DNA of 48,758 bases from an uncultured beta proteobacterium (GTDB lineage: Bacteria; Pseudomonadota; Gammaproteobacteria; Burkholderiales; Burkholderiaceae_C): positions 1 through 48,758 of the forward strand of contig CAIJPE010000217.1 of the NCBI GenBank assembly GCA_903822435.1, given 5' to 3'. Below the pieces are notes generated by a model. It worked only from the letters and a program-made list of their open reading frames with translations, searched no databases and was not told the DNA's origin. The position numbers were made by a program, and so were the translations under genes. Below, in pieces: positions 16,663 to 25,986 of the stretch (positions are counted from its first letter, which is position 1; every line of letters starts with the position of its first letter).

Positions 16663-19074
16663 TTGTCTCACCGTCATCCCACGCGCCGGCGCCGCACGCT
16701 GCTGGCCATGGCCGCATCGGCCGCGTTCACCGCGCAAGCCCAGGATCAGACCCAGGTCATCGCGGCCGGCGACAGCACCGCCGTCAAGTCCGGCGGCATC
16801 GTCACCATCTTCGGCAGCAGCCTGCCGACGACGCTGCCCACCACCATCCCCACCACGATGGAGAGCATCACGGGCGAGCAGATCGCCCGCGCGCTGAACG
16901 CCAACGACAGCGAAGACGCCCTGAAGTACTTCCCCAGCCTGCTGGTACGCAAGCGTTACATCGGCGACTACAACCACGCCATCCTGTCCAGCCGCGCCAG
17001 CGGCACCGGCAACAGCGCGCGCTCGGCGGTGTATGCCGACGGCATCTTGTTGTCCAACTACCTGGGCAATGGCGTGGGCGGCCTGAGCTTCCCGCCGCGC
17101 TGGGGCATGGTCACGCCCGACGAAATCGAACGGGTCGATGTGATGTATGGCCCCTTCTCGGCCGCCTATCCCGGCAATTCGGTCGGCGCCGTGGTGGTGT
17201 ACACGACCCGCATGCCCACGGCCTTCGAAGTGACGGCCCGGGCGGGCTTCTCCAGCCAGCCCTTCGACCTCTACAACACCCATGGCACCTTCCGCGCCTG
17301 GGAGAGCGGCGCGTCGGTGGGCGACCGGAGCGGTGCGCTGGCCTGGCGGCTGGACTTCAGCCACGCCGACAGCCACGGCCAGCCGCTGACCTTTGCCACG
17401 CGGCTGCTGAGTTCCGGCACGGCCAGCACCGCGGGCACGCCGGTGACGGGTGCGGTGCTGGACGCGAACAATACCGGTGCTCCCTTGAGCATCCTGGGAA
17501 CCGGCACCGAGTACCACAGCAAGCAGGACCACATCAAGGCCAAGCTGGCCTACGACCTCACACCGACCCTGCGGGCCAGCTATCTCTTTGGGCTGTGGCA
17601 CAACACGTCGGAGAACCGGCCCAGGTCCTACCTCAGCGACGCGACGGGTGCAGCCGTCACCAGCGGGCCGATCAACATCAACGGCCTGGCCTTCACGGGC
17701 GGCCAGGCGCTGTCGGGCGCCGACTTCGTGTTGAACAACGAGGACCTCCAGCACACCATGCATGCCTTGGCGCTGAAGAGCCACACGCAGGGGGCTTGGG
17801 ACTGGGAAGCCGATCTCAGCCTCTATGACTACGGCCGCGACTCCAAGCGTGCCAATGGCAGCGGCAACACCTTGCCCAACGCGGCCAACGGCGGCAGCGG
17901 CACGCTGGCCGACGGCAGCGGCACCGGGTGGGTCAACGGGGCCTTGAAGGGCACCTGGCGGCCGCAGGGCAGGGAGGGCGCGCACATCGTCGACTTCGGA
18001 CTGCAGGACGACCGCTACAAGCTGCGCTACCTCACCACCAATCTGGACAACTGGATCGGCGATGCGGAAGGCCGCCGCCCATTGGCGAGCGGGGCCAGCA
18101 ACCTCAACGCGAATGTGGCGGGCGATACCGCGTCGCAGAGCCTGTACGGCCAAGATGCCTGGGCCTTCGCGCCCGACTGGAAGGCCGTGCTGGGCTTGCG
18201 GGCCGAGCGCTGGCGAGCGCGCAATGGGTTGACCGAGTTCACGTCCACGCCAACGGCGCCCCTGCCGCCGATCGCGTATGCCTCCCGCAGCGAAAGCTAC
18301 CTCAGCCCCAAGGCCGCGCTGTCCTACCAAGCCAGCAGCGCCCTGGTGCTGAAGTCTTCGCTGGCGCGCGCCGTGCGCATGCCCACGGTGAGTGAGCTGT
18401 ACGGCGCCACCTCCACCACCAACTCGCAGTACATCAACGACCCGAACCTGCGCCCCGAGAAGTCGTGGACGGCCGAGTTGTCGGCGGAGCAGGACCTGGC
18501 GGGCGGCACGTTGCGCGTGACGCTGTTCGCCGAAGACACGCACGACTCTCTGTACTCGCAGACCACGTTCGACGCCGTGGCGAACAAGAACGTGTCGCGC
18601 GTGCAGAACATCGACCGCATCGGCACGCAGGGGCTGGAGACGGCCTTCAGCGGGGCCGACGTGGGGCTCAAGGGTCTGGATCTCAGCGGCAGCGTGACCT
18701 ATGCGAAGTCCCTCATCAAGGCCAACAGCGGGTTCGTACTCACGCCGGGCGATACGCTGGGCAAGTGGCAACCCAACATCCCGCAGTGGCGGGCTTCCGC
18801 GCTGGCCAGCTACCGGTTGAGCGAGCCGCTGACGGCCAGCCTCGGTGTGCGCTACAGCGGCCTGCAATACCGCACGCTGAACAACTCGGACGTCAATGAC
18901 TACACCTACCAGGGCGTGAGCAAGTACCTCACCGCCGACGTGCGCTTGCACGTCCGATTCAACAGGCAATGGACAGCCGCTTTCGGCATCGACAACCTGA
19001 ACAACGACAAGTTCTGGAACTTCCACCCCTATCCGCAACGCAGTTTCAACGCCGAACTGAGGTTCACCCTATGA
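16663..19074 (+). CDS. TonB-dependent copper receptor (OprC/NosA-like)
   Basis: 803 aa outer-membrane beta-barrel with N-terminal plug. The start is TTG at 16663, with AGGAG about 7 bases upstream; the signal peptide runs to about AFTAQAQ. The plug contains SEDALKYFPSLLVRKRY, SAVYADGILLSNYLG and PDEIERVDVMYGPFSAAYPG; the barrel ends AELRFTL with a C-terminal aromatic pattern. Copper is assigned from resemblance to the NosA/OprC group and from the neighbours (DUF2946, YcnI-like, PCu(A)C). I do not see the CxxxM-HxM site described for Pseudomonas OprC, so the substrate is inferred. Its stop overlaps the ATG of the next gene (ATGA, 19071-19074). Confidence 0.85.
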   Translation: MSHRHPTRRRRTLLAMAASAAFTAQAQDQTQVIAAGDSTAVKSGGIVTIFGSSLPTTLPTTIPTTMESITGEQIARALNANDSEDALKYFPSLLVRKRYIGDYNHAILSSRASGTGNSARSAVYADGILLSNYLGNGVGGLSFPPRWGMVTPDEIERVDVMYGPFSAAYPGNSVGAVVVYTTRMPTAFEVTARAGFSSQPFDLYNTHGTFRAWESGASVGDRSGALAWRLDFSHADSHGQPLTFATRLLSSGTASTAGTPVTGAVLDANNTGAPLSILGTGTEYHSKQDHIKAKLAYDLTPTLRASYLFGLWHNTSENRPRSYLSDATGAAVTSGPININGLAFTGGQALSGADFVLNNEDLQHTMHALALKSHTQGAWDWEADLSLYDYGRDSKRANGSGNTLPNAANGGSGTLADGSGTGWVNGALKGTWRPQGREGAHIVDFGLQDDRYKLRYLTTNLDNWIGDAEGRRPLASGASNLNANVAGDTASQSLYGQDAWAFAPDWKAVLGLRAERWRARNGLTEFTSTPTAPLPPIAYASRSESYLSPKAALSYQASSALVLKSSLARAVRMPTVSELYGATSTTNSQYINDPNLRPEKSWTAELSAEQDLAGGTLRVTLFAEDTHDSLYSQTTFDAVANKNVSRVQNIDRIGTQGLETAFSGADVGLKGLDLSGSVTYAKSLIKANSGFVLTPGDTLGKWQPNIPQWRASALASYRLSEPLTASLGVRYSGLQYRTLNNSDVNDYTYQGVSKYLTADVRLHVRFNRQWTAAFGIDNLNNDKFWNFHPYPQRSFNAELRFTL

Positions 19075-19631
19075 ACATGAATTCCCGATGCATCACGCAG
19101 GCCCTGCTCCTGGCTGCCACGGGCCTTGCAGGCCTTCCGGCCCAGGCCCACGTCACGCTGGACATCGCCGTCGGCCCGGCCGGCAGCACCTTCAAGGCCG
19201 CTTTCCGCGTGGGCCACGGTTGCGAGGCCGGCAGCGCCACGCACACGCTGGTGGTGCGCGTGCCGGTCGGCTTCGCCGGTGCCAAGCCGATGCCCAAGGC
19301 GGGCTGGGCCATCGAGATCGTTCGCGCGCCGCTGGCCGTACCCTACGAAAGTCACGGCCGCTCCATCACCGAGGATGTGGTGGAGGTGACCTGGCGTGCC
19401 ACCAGCCGCGAGGCCTGGGTGCAAGACGCCTGGTACGACGAATTCGTGCTGCGCGGCCAGTTGCCCGAGGCCGCGGGCCCGCTGTGGTTCAAGGTTCGCC
19501 AGGTCTGCGACAAGGGACAATCGGATTGGGCCGATATCCCTGCCAGCGGCACGAGCACGAAGGGCCTCAAGGCACCTGCGGTGCTGCTGGAAGTCCAGCC
19601 GGCGGACCCGCACGCCGGGCACATGCACTGA
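19071..19631 (+). CDS. YcnI-like copper-binding protein (DUF1775)
   Basis: 186 aa periplasmic protein. Signal peptide cleavage after AQA would leave His27 as the mature N-terminus (HVTLDIAVGPAGS). In characterised YcnI an N-terminal His together with acidic and Trp residues binds Cu(II). The conserved DUF1775 core includes GHGCEAGSATHTLVVRVP, a W-rich middle (WYDEFVLRG, LWFKVRQVC) and DWADIP. The tail DPHAGHMH is an extra His/Met-rich metal site. It is translationally coupled to the receptor and 42 bases before the PCu(A)C gene, with which YcnI is often fused or paired. Confidence 0.88.
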   Translation: MNMNSRCITQALLLAATGLAGLPAQAHVTLDIAVGPAGSTFKAAFRVGHGCEAGSATHTLVVRVPVGFAGAKPMPKAGWAIEIVRAPLAVPYESHGRSITEDVVEVTWRATSREAWVQDAWYDEFVLRGQLPEAAGPLWFKVRQVCDKGQSDWADIPASGTSTKGLKAPAVLLEVQPADPHAGHMH

Positions 19632-19673
19632 GCAGACTCGTCCGAGAACATCCACACTGGTCTGGAGACCCCG

Positions 19674-20141
19674 ATGAAGATCCTCGAATGCCTGACGCAC
19701 GCGCTCTGGGCGATGGCCGCGACCCTGGCGCTCTCGGCCCACGCCCAAACGGCCCCCAAGGTGGAAGCGGCATGGGCGCGGCCCACGGTCGAGGGCCAAG
19801 CCGCCGGCGGCGGCTTCCTCAAGATCACCGGCGGGGCCACGGGCGACCGGTTGTTGGGTGCCAGTTCCGGCGTCAGCAAGTCCACCGAACTGCACACCAT
19901 GGACATGGACGGCAACGTGATGCGCATGCGGCCGATCGAGGCCATCGACATCCCGGCCGGCGGCACGGTCGAGCTCAAGCCCGGTGGCAAGCATGTGATG
20001 TTCATGGGCCTGGCGCAGCCCCTGAAGGTCGGCACCACGTTTGCGCTGACCCTGCGTTTCGAGAAGGCGGGTGAGGTGAAGGTGGAGGTGCAGGTGGCGG
20101 TGCAGCCTCCAGCGGCGGCCGGCGCGGAGCACAAGCACTGA
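19674..20141 (+). CDS. PCu(A)C periplasmic copper chaperone
   Basis: 155 aa with a signal peptide ending SAHAQ. The family copper motif H-X10-M-X21-H-X-M is exact: the first His is in ELHTMDMDG, the Met in VMRMRP, and the last pair in GKHVMF. A C-terminal AEHKH tail adds histidines. PCu(A)C binds Cu(I) and passes it to periplasmic cuproenzymes, typically cytochrome oxidase with Sco. The Sco-type gene of this window lies 14 kb away beside a copper radical oxidase, so the two could act on the same target (inference). Confidence 0.92.
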   Translation: MKILECLTHALWAMAATLALSAHAQTAPKVEAAWARPTVEGQAAGGGFLKITGGATGDRLLGASSGVSKSTELHTMDMDGNVMRMRPIEAIDIPAGGTVELKPGGKHVMFMGLAQPLKVGTTFALTLRFEKAGEVKVEVQVAVQPPAAAGAEHKH

Positions 20142-20328
20142 CCGGGACCGCAATCGGGCGGCAACACGCCCTCGACGTGGCCGGCGCTGCTGCGCGGCGA
20201 TGAAGCTCTGGCGCATCCCGCATCGGGAGGAATTCCCTGGCGCCCGAGGCGGGATTTGCGGCAACCTGCGGGCCAGCGTCGCGCACGCCGGCCGGTCTTT
20301 GCCGTACGCCCACGAGGATCCCGTTCCC
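20142..20328 (+). other. 187-base leader upstream of the second TonB receptor
   Basis: No gene is seen here. It contains two short perfect stems (TCCCG-CAT-CGGGA around 20217, and CCCG-AGG-CGGG around 20243) and an A/G-rich GGGAGGAATT stretch, then CACGAGGATCC before ATG 20329. A cis-regulatory RNA is possible because TonB receptors often have one, but no known consensus could be matched. Confidence 0.3.
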
Positions 20329-22899
20329 ATGTACCCCTGCCGCTGTTCCGCCCCTGCCCGACGGTACGCCGCAGTGCCCGCGGCCGTGGTCGCTGCACTT
20401 GTGGCCGGGCTTGCGGCGGCTTGCCCGACGGCTTGGGCCGAGGAGGCGCCCGGGTCCGTGCAACGCGTCGAGGTGATCGGCACCACCCCCTTGGGTTCCG
20501 ACGGTGTTCCGCTGTCGAAGACGGCGGCCAACGTGCAGACCTTGAAGGCCCGCGACATCCGGGAGCAGGGCACTTCCAACATCGCCGACCTCCTGAACGA
20601 CAACATCGGGTCGGTCAGCGTCAGCAACGGCACGGGCAGCGTCTACCAGAACGATGTCAACTACCGCGGTTTCCAGGCAAGTTCGGTCCTGGGCGCTCCA
20701 GTGGGGATTTCGGTCTATCTCGACGGCGTTCGGATGAACGAGCCCTTCGGGTCCGGGGTCAACTGGGATCTGATCCCGATGAACGCCATCGCGCGCGTCT
20801 CGCTCATCCCCGGTTCCAATCCGATCTTCGGCCTGAACACGCTGGGAGGCTCGATTGTCCTGGCCACGAAGAACGGCAAGGACAGCCCCGAACGGTCACT
20901 GAGCCTGGCCCTGGGTTCCTTCAAGCGCCGGGCGCTGTCATTCGAGGCGGGCGGCGTGGTCGATGGGCAGACCGACGCCTTCATCGCCGGCAACTTCGAC
21001 AGGCAAGACGGTTATCGCCAGCACTCGGGCAGTGAGGTCCAGCAGTTGTACGGCAAGCTCCACTGGCGCGGCAACGGCGGCCAGACCGACTTCCAGATGT
21101 CGCTGGCGCTCGCCGACACGCATCTCCGGGGAACGCAGGCCTTGCCGCTGGACATGATGGCCGACCCCCGCTCGGCCTACACCTGGCCCGACAGGACCTC
21201 CAACACCCTGGGCTTGCTCAGCCTGAACGGCAGCCAGGCGCTGGCCGGCGGCAGCAGGCTGGTGGGCAACGCCTACTACCGCGGTGCGAGCTCAGCGGTC
21301 GTCAACAGCAACGCCGCCCTGGACGACGGCTGCTACGCTGCTGACGGCACGCTGGCCCTCGCCGCTGGGGGTGGTTTCAAGTGCGGCAACAAGGCGCCCG
21401 ACGGCACCGCCGTCAATTCGATCACCGGGGCGGACGCCCTGGCCCTGGGTTTCGGGCGCTGGACCTCGTCGATCAACACCGGCCTGGTCGATTCATCCAT
21501 CCACCAGCGCACGGCGGGCGCATCCCTGCAGTGGCTGAACTTCGACAGGCTGCTCGAGAAGGAAAACACCCTCACGCTGGGCGCAAGCCTGGATCGTTCG
21601 CAGGTCAACTACTCGCAACAGACGCTGCTCGCGCGCTTGATCGGCTATGAAACGGTGGTCATCCCCAACCAGGAATATGGATTCACCGCCGATGGCCTGG
21701 TTCCTTCGGCGGCGAACCGGCCGTCCTTCACCGGCAGCAACGTGCTGTCCCAGGTTGAATTGACTTCCACGACGAAGAACTTCAGCCTGTTCTTCAACGA
21801 CAAGCTCGACCTGACCGACCAGCTGGGCGTCACCGGCTCGGGCAGCTTCAACCGCACCCAACTCGATCAAGCCGGCCTCAACTCGCAATTCCTGAATGGC
21901 GATGGCGGCTACTCCTGGACGGATGCCGTTTCCGGCCTCACGTATTACAACCCGGGCTACGCAACGTCCTACAAGTTCTCGAACAGTGTCGGCGGCACCG
22001 TCGCCAGCCCGAATGGCGTGCCTGCCGGCGCACTCGCCGGGCCGGAGTCGAACAGCCTGGCCGGCTCGCACCGCTACCAGCGGTTCAACCCGGCGCTGGG
22101 GTTCACCTTCAACCCCCGCCGCACGCTGGGCCTCTTCGGCAACTACAGCGAATCGATGCGCGCCCCCACATCGATCGAGCTGTCCTGTGCCGATCCCGGC
22201 AACCCGTGTGCGCTGCCGACCGGCTTCAATGGCGACCCCGACCTCAAGCCCGTGATCGCCCGCACGCTCGAACTCGGCGGGCGTGGCGAACTGGCGCGCC
22301 ACATCCGCTGGAATGTGGCGGTCTATGCCACCCGACTGCAGGACGACATTCAATTCATTGCGACCTCTTCCACCTATGGCTATTTCGCGAACGTCGGCGA
22401 CACCGAGCGGCGGGGGCTCGAAGCCGGGATCCAGGCCAGCTTCGACCCGCTGCGCCTGTCCGTGAACATCGGCCACGTCACGGCCTGGTACAAGTCGGCA
22501 TTCACCACAGCCGCTGGCGAGGACGTGCCGGCAGGCAGCCGCATTCCCGGCATCCCGAGCAACACACTCAAGGTGCGTGCCGCCTACCAGGCCACACCGC
22601 AATGGCTCGTCGGCGGCAACGTGGTGGCGGTCAGCAGCCAGTACGCCCATGGCAACGAGAGCAACACCGACCCGGGCGGGGTGGTGCCCGGCTACGCCCT
22701 GGCCCATCTGGACCTGCACTATCGCGCCAGCCCGAGCATGGAGTGGAGCGCACGCGTCAGCAACCTCTTCGACCGGCGCTACGCGACCTACGGCCTGTCG
22801 GGCATCACCAGCATCTATACCCTGGCCACGCAGTCGTTCTTCACGCCGGCGCCCGGTCGGACCCTCTGGCTGGCCTTGACGTGCAGCCTGGGCGGCTGA
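20329..22899 (+). CDS. TonB-dependent receptor, substrate unknown
   Basis: 856 aa outer-membrane receptor. The signal peptide ends about PTAWAEEA. The plug shows VQRVEVIGTTPLGSDG, DLLNDNIGSVSVSNGTG, VYLDGVRMNEPFGSGVNWD and the FGLNTLGGSIVLATKNG end. The barrel carries SMRAPTSIELSCADPGNPC with a probable external disulfide, and the last strand ends RTLWLALTCSLGG. It is a different subfamily from the copper receptor upstream and resembles proteins annotated as Fe(III)-chelate receptors. It is separated from the copper genes by a 187-base leader, so it may be regulated separately. Iron-chelate or cobalamin-like substrates are possible; copper is not excluded. Confidence 0.82.
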   Translation: MYPCRCSAPARRYAAVPAAVVAALVAGLAAACPTAWAEEAPGSVQRVEVIGTTPLGSDGVPLSKTAANVQTLKARDIREQGTSNIADLLNDNIGSVSVSNGTGSVYQNDVNYRGFQASSVLGAPVGISVYLDGVRMNEPFGSGVNWDLIPMNAIARVSLIPGSNPIFGLNTLGGSIVLATKNGKDSPERSLSLALGSFKRRALSFEAGGVVDGQTDAFIAGNFDRQDGYRQHSGSEVQQLYGKLHWRGNGGQTDFQMSLALADTHLRGTQALPLDMMADPRSAYTWPDRTSNTLGLLSLNGSQALAGGSRLVGNAYYRGASSAVVNSNAALDDGCYAADGTLALAAGGGFKCGNKAPDGTAVNSITGADALALGFGRWTSSINTGLVDSSIHQRTAGASLQWLNFDRLLEKENTLTLGASLDRSQVNYSQQTLLARLIGYETVVIPNQEYGFTADGLVPSAANRPSFTGSNVLSQVELTSTTKNFSLFFNDKLDLTDQLGVTGSGSFNRTQLDQAGLNSQFLNGDGGYSWTDAVSGLTYYNPGYATSYKFSNSVGGTVASPNGVPAGALAGPESNSLAGSHRYQRFNPALGFTFNPRRTLGLFGNYSESMRAPTSIELSCADPGNPCALPTGFNGDPDLKPVIARTLELGGRGELARHIRWNVAVYATRLQDDIQFIATSSTYGYFANVGDTERRGLEAGIQASFDPLRLSVNIGHVTAWYKSAFTTAAGEDVPAGSRIPGIPSNTLKVRAAYQATPQWLVGGNVVAVSSQYAHGNESNTDPGGVVPGYALAHLDLHYRASPSMEWSARVSNLFDRRYATYGLSGITSIYTLATQSFFTPAPGRTLWLALTCSLGG

Positions 22900-22979
22900 C
22901 CTCCGTGCTGTCACTTCTCGGGGAGCGTTCGCCGTGAGGGCCGAACGGCCTCGCGTTCTGGCCTGCCGGGTCGGCTTGC

Positions 22980-22985
22980 TAAACT
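22980..22985 (+). promoter_or_regulatory. Candidate -10 box directly before a Bug gene
   Basis: TAAACT ends 7 bases before ATG 22993, so a transcript from it would start at or next to the start codon. There is no Shine-Dalgarno between them. A TTCTGG hexamer 18 bases upstream is a weak -35 candidate. Confidence 0.4.
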
Positions 22986-22992
22986 GAAGCGC

Positions 22993-23967
22993 ATGGCGAT
23001 GGGTCCGGTTTGCAGGCGAGTGGCCCTGGGTGTTCTGGCAGCGACGCCGTGGTGCGTGCGGGCCCAGCCGCGATTTCCGGACCGGGCGATCACCCTCATC
23101 GTGCCATTCGCCCCGGGCGGCATTGCCGACCTCATGGCCCGCACCGTGGCCGAGGGCATGGCCCGTAGCCTGGGCCAGCCCGTGGTGGTGGACAACCGGC
23201 CGAGCGCGGGCAGCGTGGTGGCCAGTCAGGTCGTGGCCACCGCCCGGCCCGATGGCCACACCCTGCTGCTGATGAGCAACGGGCACGCGGTGAGCGCCGG
23301 TCTGATTCGCAGACTGCCCTACGACACCCAGAAGGCCTTTGCGCCCATCACCACGCTGGGATTCTTCGACCTGGGTCTGTTCGTGCCGGCCGGCTCGCGC
23401 TTTGCCACGCTGGCCGATGCGCTGGCCTGGGCGCGGGCGCATCCCGGTGGCCTGAAGGTGGGCACCATCGCCGTGGGCAGCACGCAGCACCTGGCGGCCA
23501 AGCTCTTCGAGACGGTGGCTGGCGTGGAGCTGCTGCTGGTGCCGTACAAGGGCACCCCCGGGGTGATCACCGCGCTGCTGAGCCGAGAGATCGACCTGGC
23601 CTTCGAGATCGTCGGCCCGATGCTGGCCCAGGTGGCCGGCGGCAGCCTGCGGGCGCTGGCAGTCACATCCGGCCAGCGCAACCCGGCGCTGCCGCAGGTG
23701 CCCACGGTGCAGCAGGCGGGCGTGGCGGGCTACGACGTGGCCTCGTGGAACGCACTGGCGGCCCCTGCGGGCACGCCCGCCGGGGTGGTGGAGACCCTGG
23801 GGCGTGCTGCCCGCGAAGCCCTGGCCGTGCCCGAGACCCGCGACAAGCTCGCCCGCCTGGGCGTGCGGGTACAGGCCGGCACGCCGTCCGAACTGCAGGC
23901 CTTGCTGGCCAGCGAGATCGCCCGCTGGGGCCGGGTCATCCGCGCGGCGAAAATCGAACCCGAGTGA
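22993..23967 (+). CDS. Bug-family (TctC) periplasmic substrate-binding protein
   Basis: 324 aa. A short signal peptide ends near CVRAQ, followed by the Bug core: [47 protein letters not shown] and the [20 protein letters not shown] end. The ligand cannot be predicted from sequence. It stands alone, with no TctA/TctB permease genes next to it, which is usual for Bug proteins. Possible starts are ATG 22993 and ATG 22999, two codons apart. htpG follows after 122 bases with its own heat-shock-like promoter. Confidence 0.92.
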   Translation: MAMGPVCRRVALGVLAATPWCVRAQPRFPDRAITLIVPFAPGGIADLMARTVAEGMARSLGQPVVVDNRPSAGSVVASQVVATARPDGHTLLLMSNGHAVSAGLIRRLPYDTQKAFAPITTLGFFDLGLFVPAGSRFATLADALAWARAHPGGLKVGTIAVGSTQHLAAKLFETVAGVELLLVPYKGTPGVITALLSREIDLAFEIVGPMLAQVAGGSLRALAVTSGQRNPALPQVPTVQQAGVAGYDVASWNALAAPAGTPAGVVETLGRAAREALAVPETRDKLARLGVRVQAGTPSELQALLASEIARWGRVIRAAKIEPE

Positions 23968-24008
23968 ACGCCCAGCCGGCTCCGCGCCGGCGGGCATGGC
24001 GTCGCCCC

Positions 24009-24036
24009 CTTGAAATCGCGGCAGCCGACCTCATCG
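24009..24036 (+). promoter_or_regulatory. Sigma-32 (RpoH)-type promoter of htpG
   Basis: CTTGAAA (24009-24015) matches the RpoH -35 element exactly. After a 13-base spacer, CCTCATCG (24029-24036) is a good match to the -10 consensus CCCCATNT. The predicted start site is about 45 bases upstream of the htpG ATG. The position before a heat-shock chaperone gene supports the call. Confidence 0.75.
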
Positions 24037-24089
24037 TCACACGGGCGGATTCGTCCGCATGCCGACCTTCCAACTTCCAAGAATTGCCC

Positions 24090-25976
24090 ATGGACAAGCA
24101 AACCCTGTCATTCCAGGCCGAGGTCAAGCAGATCCTGCACCTCGTCACGCACTCGCTGTACTCCAACAAGGAGATCTTCCTGCGCGAGTTGGTCTCCAAT
24201 GCCTCCGACGCCTGCGACAAGCTGCGTTTCGAGGCGCTGGACAACGCGGCGCTGTACGAGGACGCGCCCAATCTGGAAGTCCGTGTGTGGTACGACACCG
24301 CGGCCCGCACCATCACGATCCGCGACAACGGCATCGGCATGAGCGCGGAAGAGGCCGTGGCCCACCTGGGCACCATCGCCAAGAGCGGCACGCGCGAGTT
24401 CATGTCGCGCCTGGAGGGCGACCAGAAAAAGGACGCCAACCTTATCGGCCAGTTCGGCGTGGGCTTCTACAGCGGCTTCATCGTGGCCGACCGCATGACG
24501 GTGGAAACCCGCCGGGCCGGTGCGCCGGCCGACGCAGGCGTGCGCTGGAGCAGCGAAGGCACGGGCGACTTCGAGGTGGAGACCATCACCCGCGCCGAGC
24601 GCGGCACCGACGTCATCCTGCACCTGCGCGAGGACGAGAGCGAATTCCTCTCGCTGTGGAAGCTCAAGTCGATCATCAGCAAGTATTCCGACCACATCTC
24701 GCTGCCCATCCTGATGCGCCAGCAGAAGTGGGACGAAGAGAAGAAGGAGCAGGTCGACACCGACGAGTGGGAAAAGGTCAACAAGGCCGCCGCCTTGTGG
24801 ACGCGGAGCAAGAGCGACATCACCGACACCGAATACCAGGACTTCTACAAGCAGATCAGCTATGACCAGGAGCCGCCGCTGGCCTACACGCACAACCGCG
24901 TGGAAGGCCGCAGCGAGTACACGCAACTGCTCTACGTGCCGGCCAAGGCGCCCTTCGACCTGTGGAACCGCGACAAGCGCGGTGGTGTCAAGCTCTACGT
25001 CAAGCGCGTCTTCATCATGGACGACGCCGAGTCGCTGTTGCCGGTGTACCTGCGCTTCGTCAAGGGCGTGATCGACAGCGCCGACCTGCCGCTGAACGTC
25101 AGCCGCGAGTTGCTGCAGGAAAGCCGCGACGTGAAGGCCATCCGCGAAGGCAGCACCAAGCGGGTGCTGAGCATGCTGGAAGACGTGGCGGAAAACCAGA
25201 AGGACAAGTACGCCGAGTTCTGGAAGCAGTTCGGCGCCGTCATCAAGGAAGGCGTGGGTGAAGACCACCCGAACCAGGAGCGCCTGGCCAAGCTGCTGCG
25301 CTTTGCCAGCACCACGGCCGACGAGGGCGTGAGCTTTGCCGACTACGTGGGCCGCATGCGGGAAGGCCAGGAGCAGATTTTCTACATCACCGCCGACACC
25401 CTGGCCGCGGCCAAGAGCAGCCCGCAGCTGGAGATCTTCCGCAAGAAGGGCATCGAGGTGCTGCTCCTCGTGGACCGCGTGGACGAATGGATGCTGCAGC
25501 ATCTGTACGAGTTCGACGGCAAGGCGCTGCAGAGCGTGGCCAAGGGCGGCGTGGACCTCGGCAAGCTGGAAGACGAGGCCGAGAAGAAGCAGGCCGAGGA
25601 AACCGCCGAGGCCTTCAAGCCCGTGCTCGAGCGCCTGAAGGCCGCACTGAAGGACCGCGCCAAGGACGTGCGCACCACCACCCGGCTGGTCGATTCACCG
25701 GCCTGCATCGTGGTGGACGAAGGCGACATGAGCTCGCACCTGGCCCGGCTACTCAAGCAGGCCGGCCAGACGGCACCGGGTGCGGGCAGCAGCATGCCCA
25801 TCCTGGAGGTCAACGCCACCCACGCCCTGCTCAAGCGCCTGGAGTCGGCGCCCGAAGGCGAGCGCTTCGACGACCTGGCCCAGATCGTCTTCGACCAGGC
25901 GTTGCTGGCCGAAGGCGGGCAGCTGGAGAACCCGGCGGCCTACGTGCAGCGGGTGAACCGTCTGTTGACCGCGTGA
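24090..25976 (+). CDS. htpG: Molecular chaperone HtpG (Hsp90)
   Basis: 628 aa, normal length. The N-terminal GHKL ATPase has the Hsp90 signature [19 protein letters not shown] (residues 23-41), DNGIGMS and [11 protein letters not shown]. The middle domain has the catalytic-loop region [17 protein letters not shown]. The C-terminal dimerisation domain ends [10 protein letters not shown]. It is an ATP-dependent cytosolic chaperone of heat-stress protein folding. ATG 24090 is chosen because [16 protein letters not shown] is the conserved start. The convergent srkA ends only 10 bases downstream. Confidence 0.98.
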   Translation: MDKQTLSFQAEVKQILHLVTHSLYSNKEIFLRELVSNASDACDKLRFEALDNAALYEDAPNLEVRVWYDTAARTITIRDNGIGMSAEEAVAHLGTIAKSGTREFMSRLEGDQKKDANLIGQFGVGFYSGFIVADRMTVETRRAGAPADAGVRWSSEGTGDFEVETITRAERGTDVILHLREDESEFLSLWKLKSIISKYSDHISLPILMRQQKWDEEKKEQVDTDEWEKVNKAAALWTRSKSDITDTEYQDFYKQISYDQEPPLAYTHNRVEGRSEYTQLLYVPAKAPFDLWNRDKRGGVKLYVKRVFIMDDAESLLPVYLRFVKGVIDSADLPLNVSRELLQESRDVKAIREGSTKRVLSMLEDVAENQKDKYAEFWKQFGAVIKEGVGEDHPNQERLAKLLRFASTTADEGVSFADYVGRMREGQEQIFYITADTLAAAKSSPQLEIFRKKGIEVLLLVDRVDEWMLQHLYEFDGKALQSVAKGGVDLGKLEDEAEKKQAEETAEAFKPVLERLKAALKDRAKDVRTTTRLVDSPACIVVDEGDMSSHLARLLKQAGQTAPGAGSSMPILEVNATHALLKRLESAPEGERFDDLAQIVFDQALLAEGGQLENPAAYVQRVNRLLTA

Positions 25977-25986
25977 GCGTGGCGGC

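Noticed and set aside
15928..19038. A ~1030-codon open frame antisense to the TonB receptor
   Set aside because: Low-complexity Val/Gly/Arg/Ala composition, no motifs, fully overlapping well-supported genes.
20142..20328. Cobalamin riboswitch before the second TonB receptor
   Set aside because: A short resemblance (GCCAG followed by GCCGGCC) was seen, but the full B12-box pattern and the GCAACTG-type core were not found.
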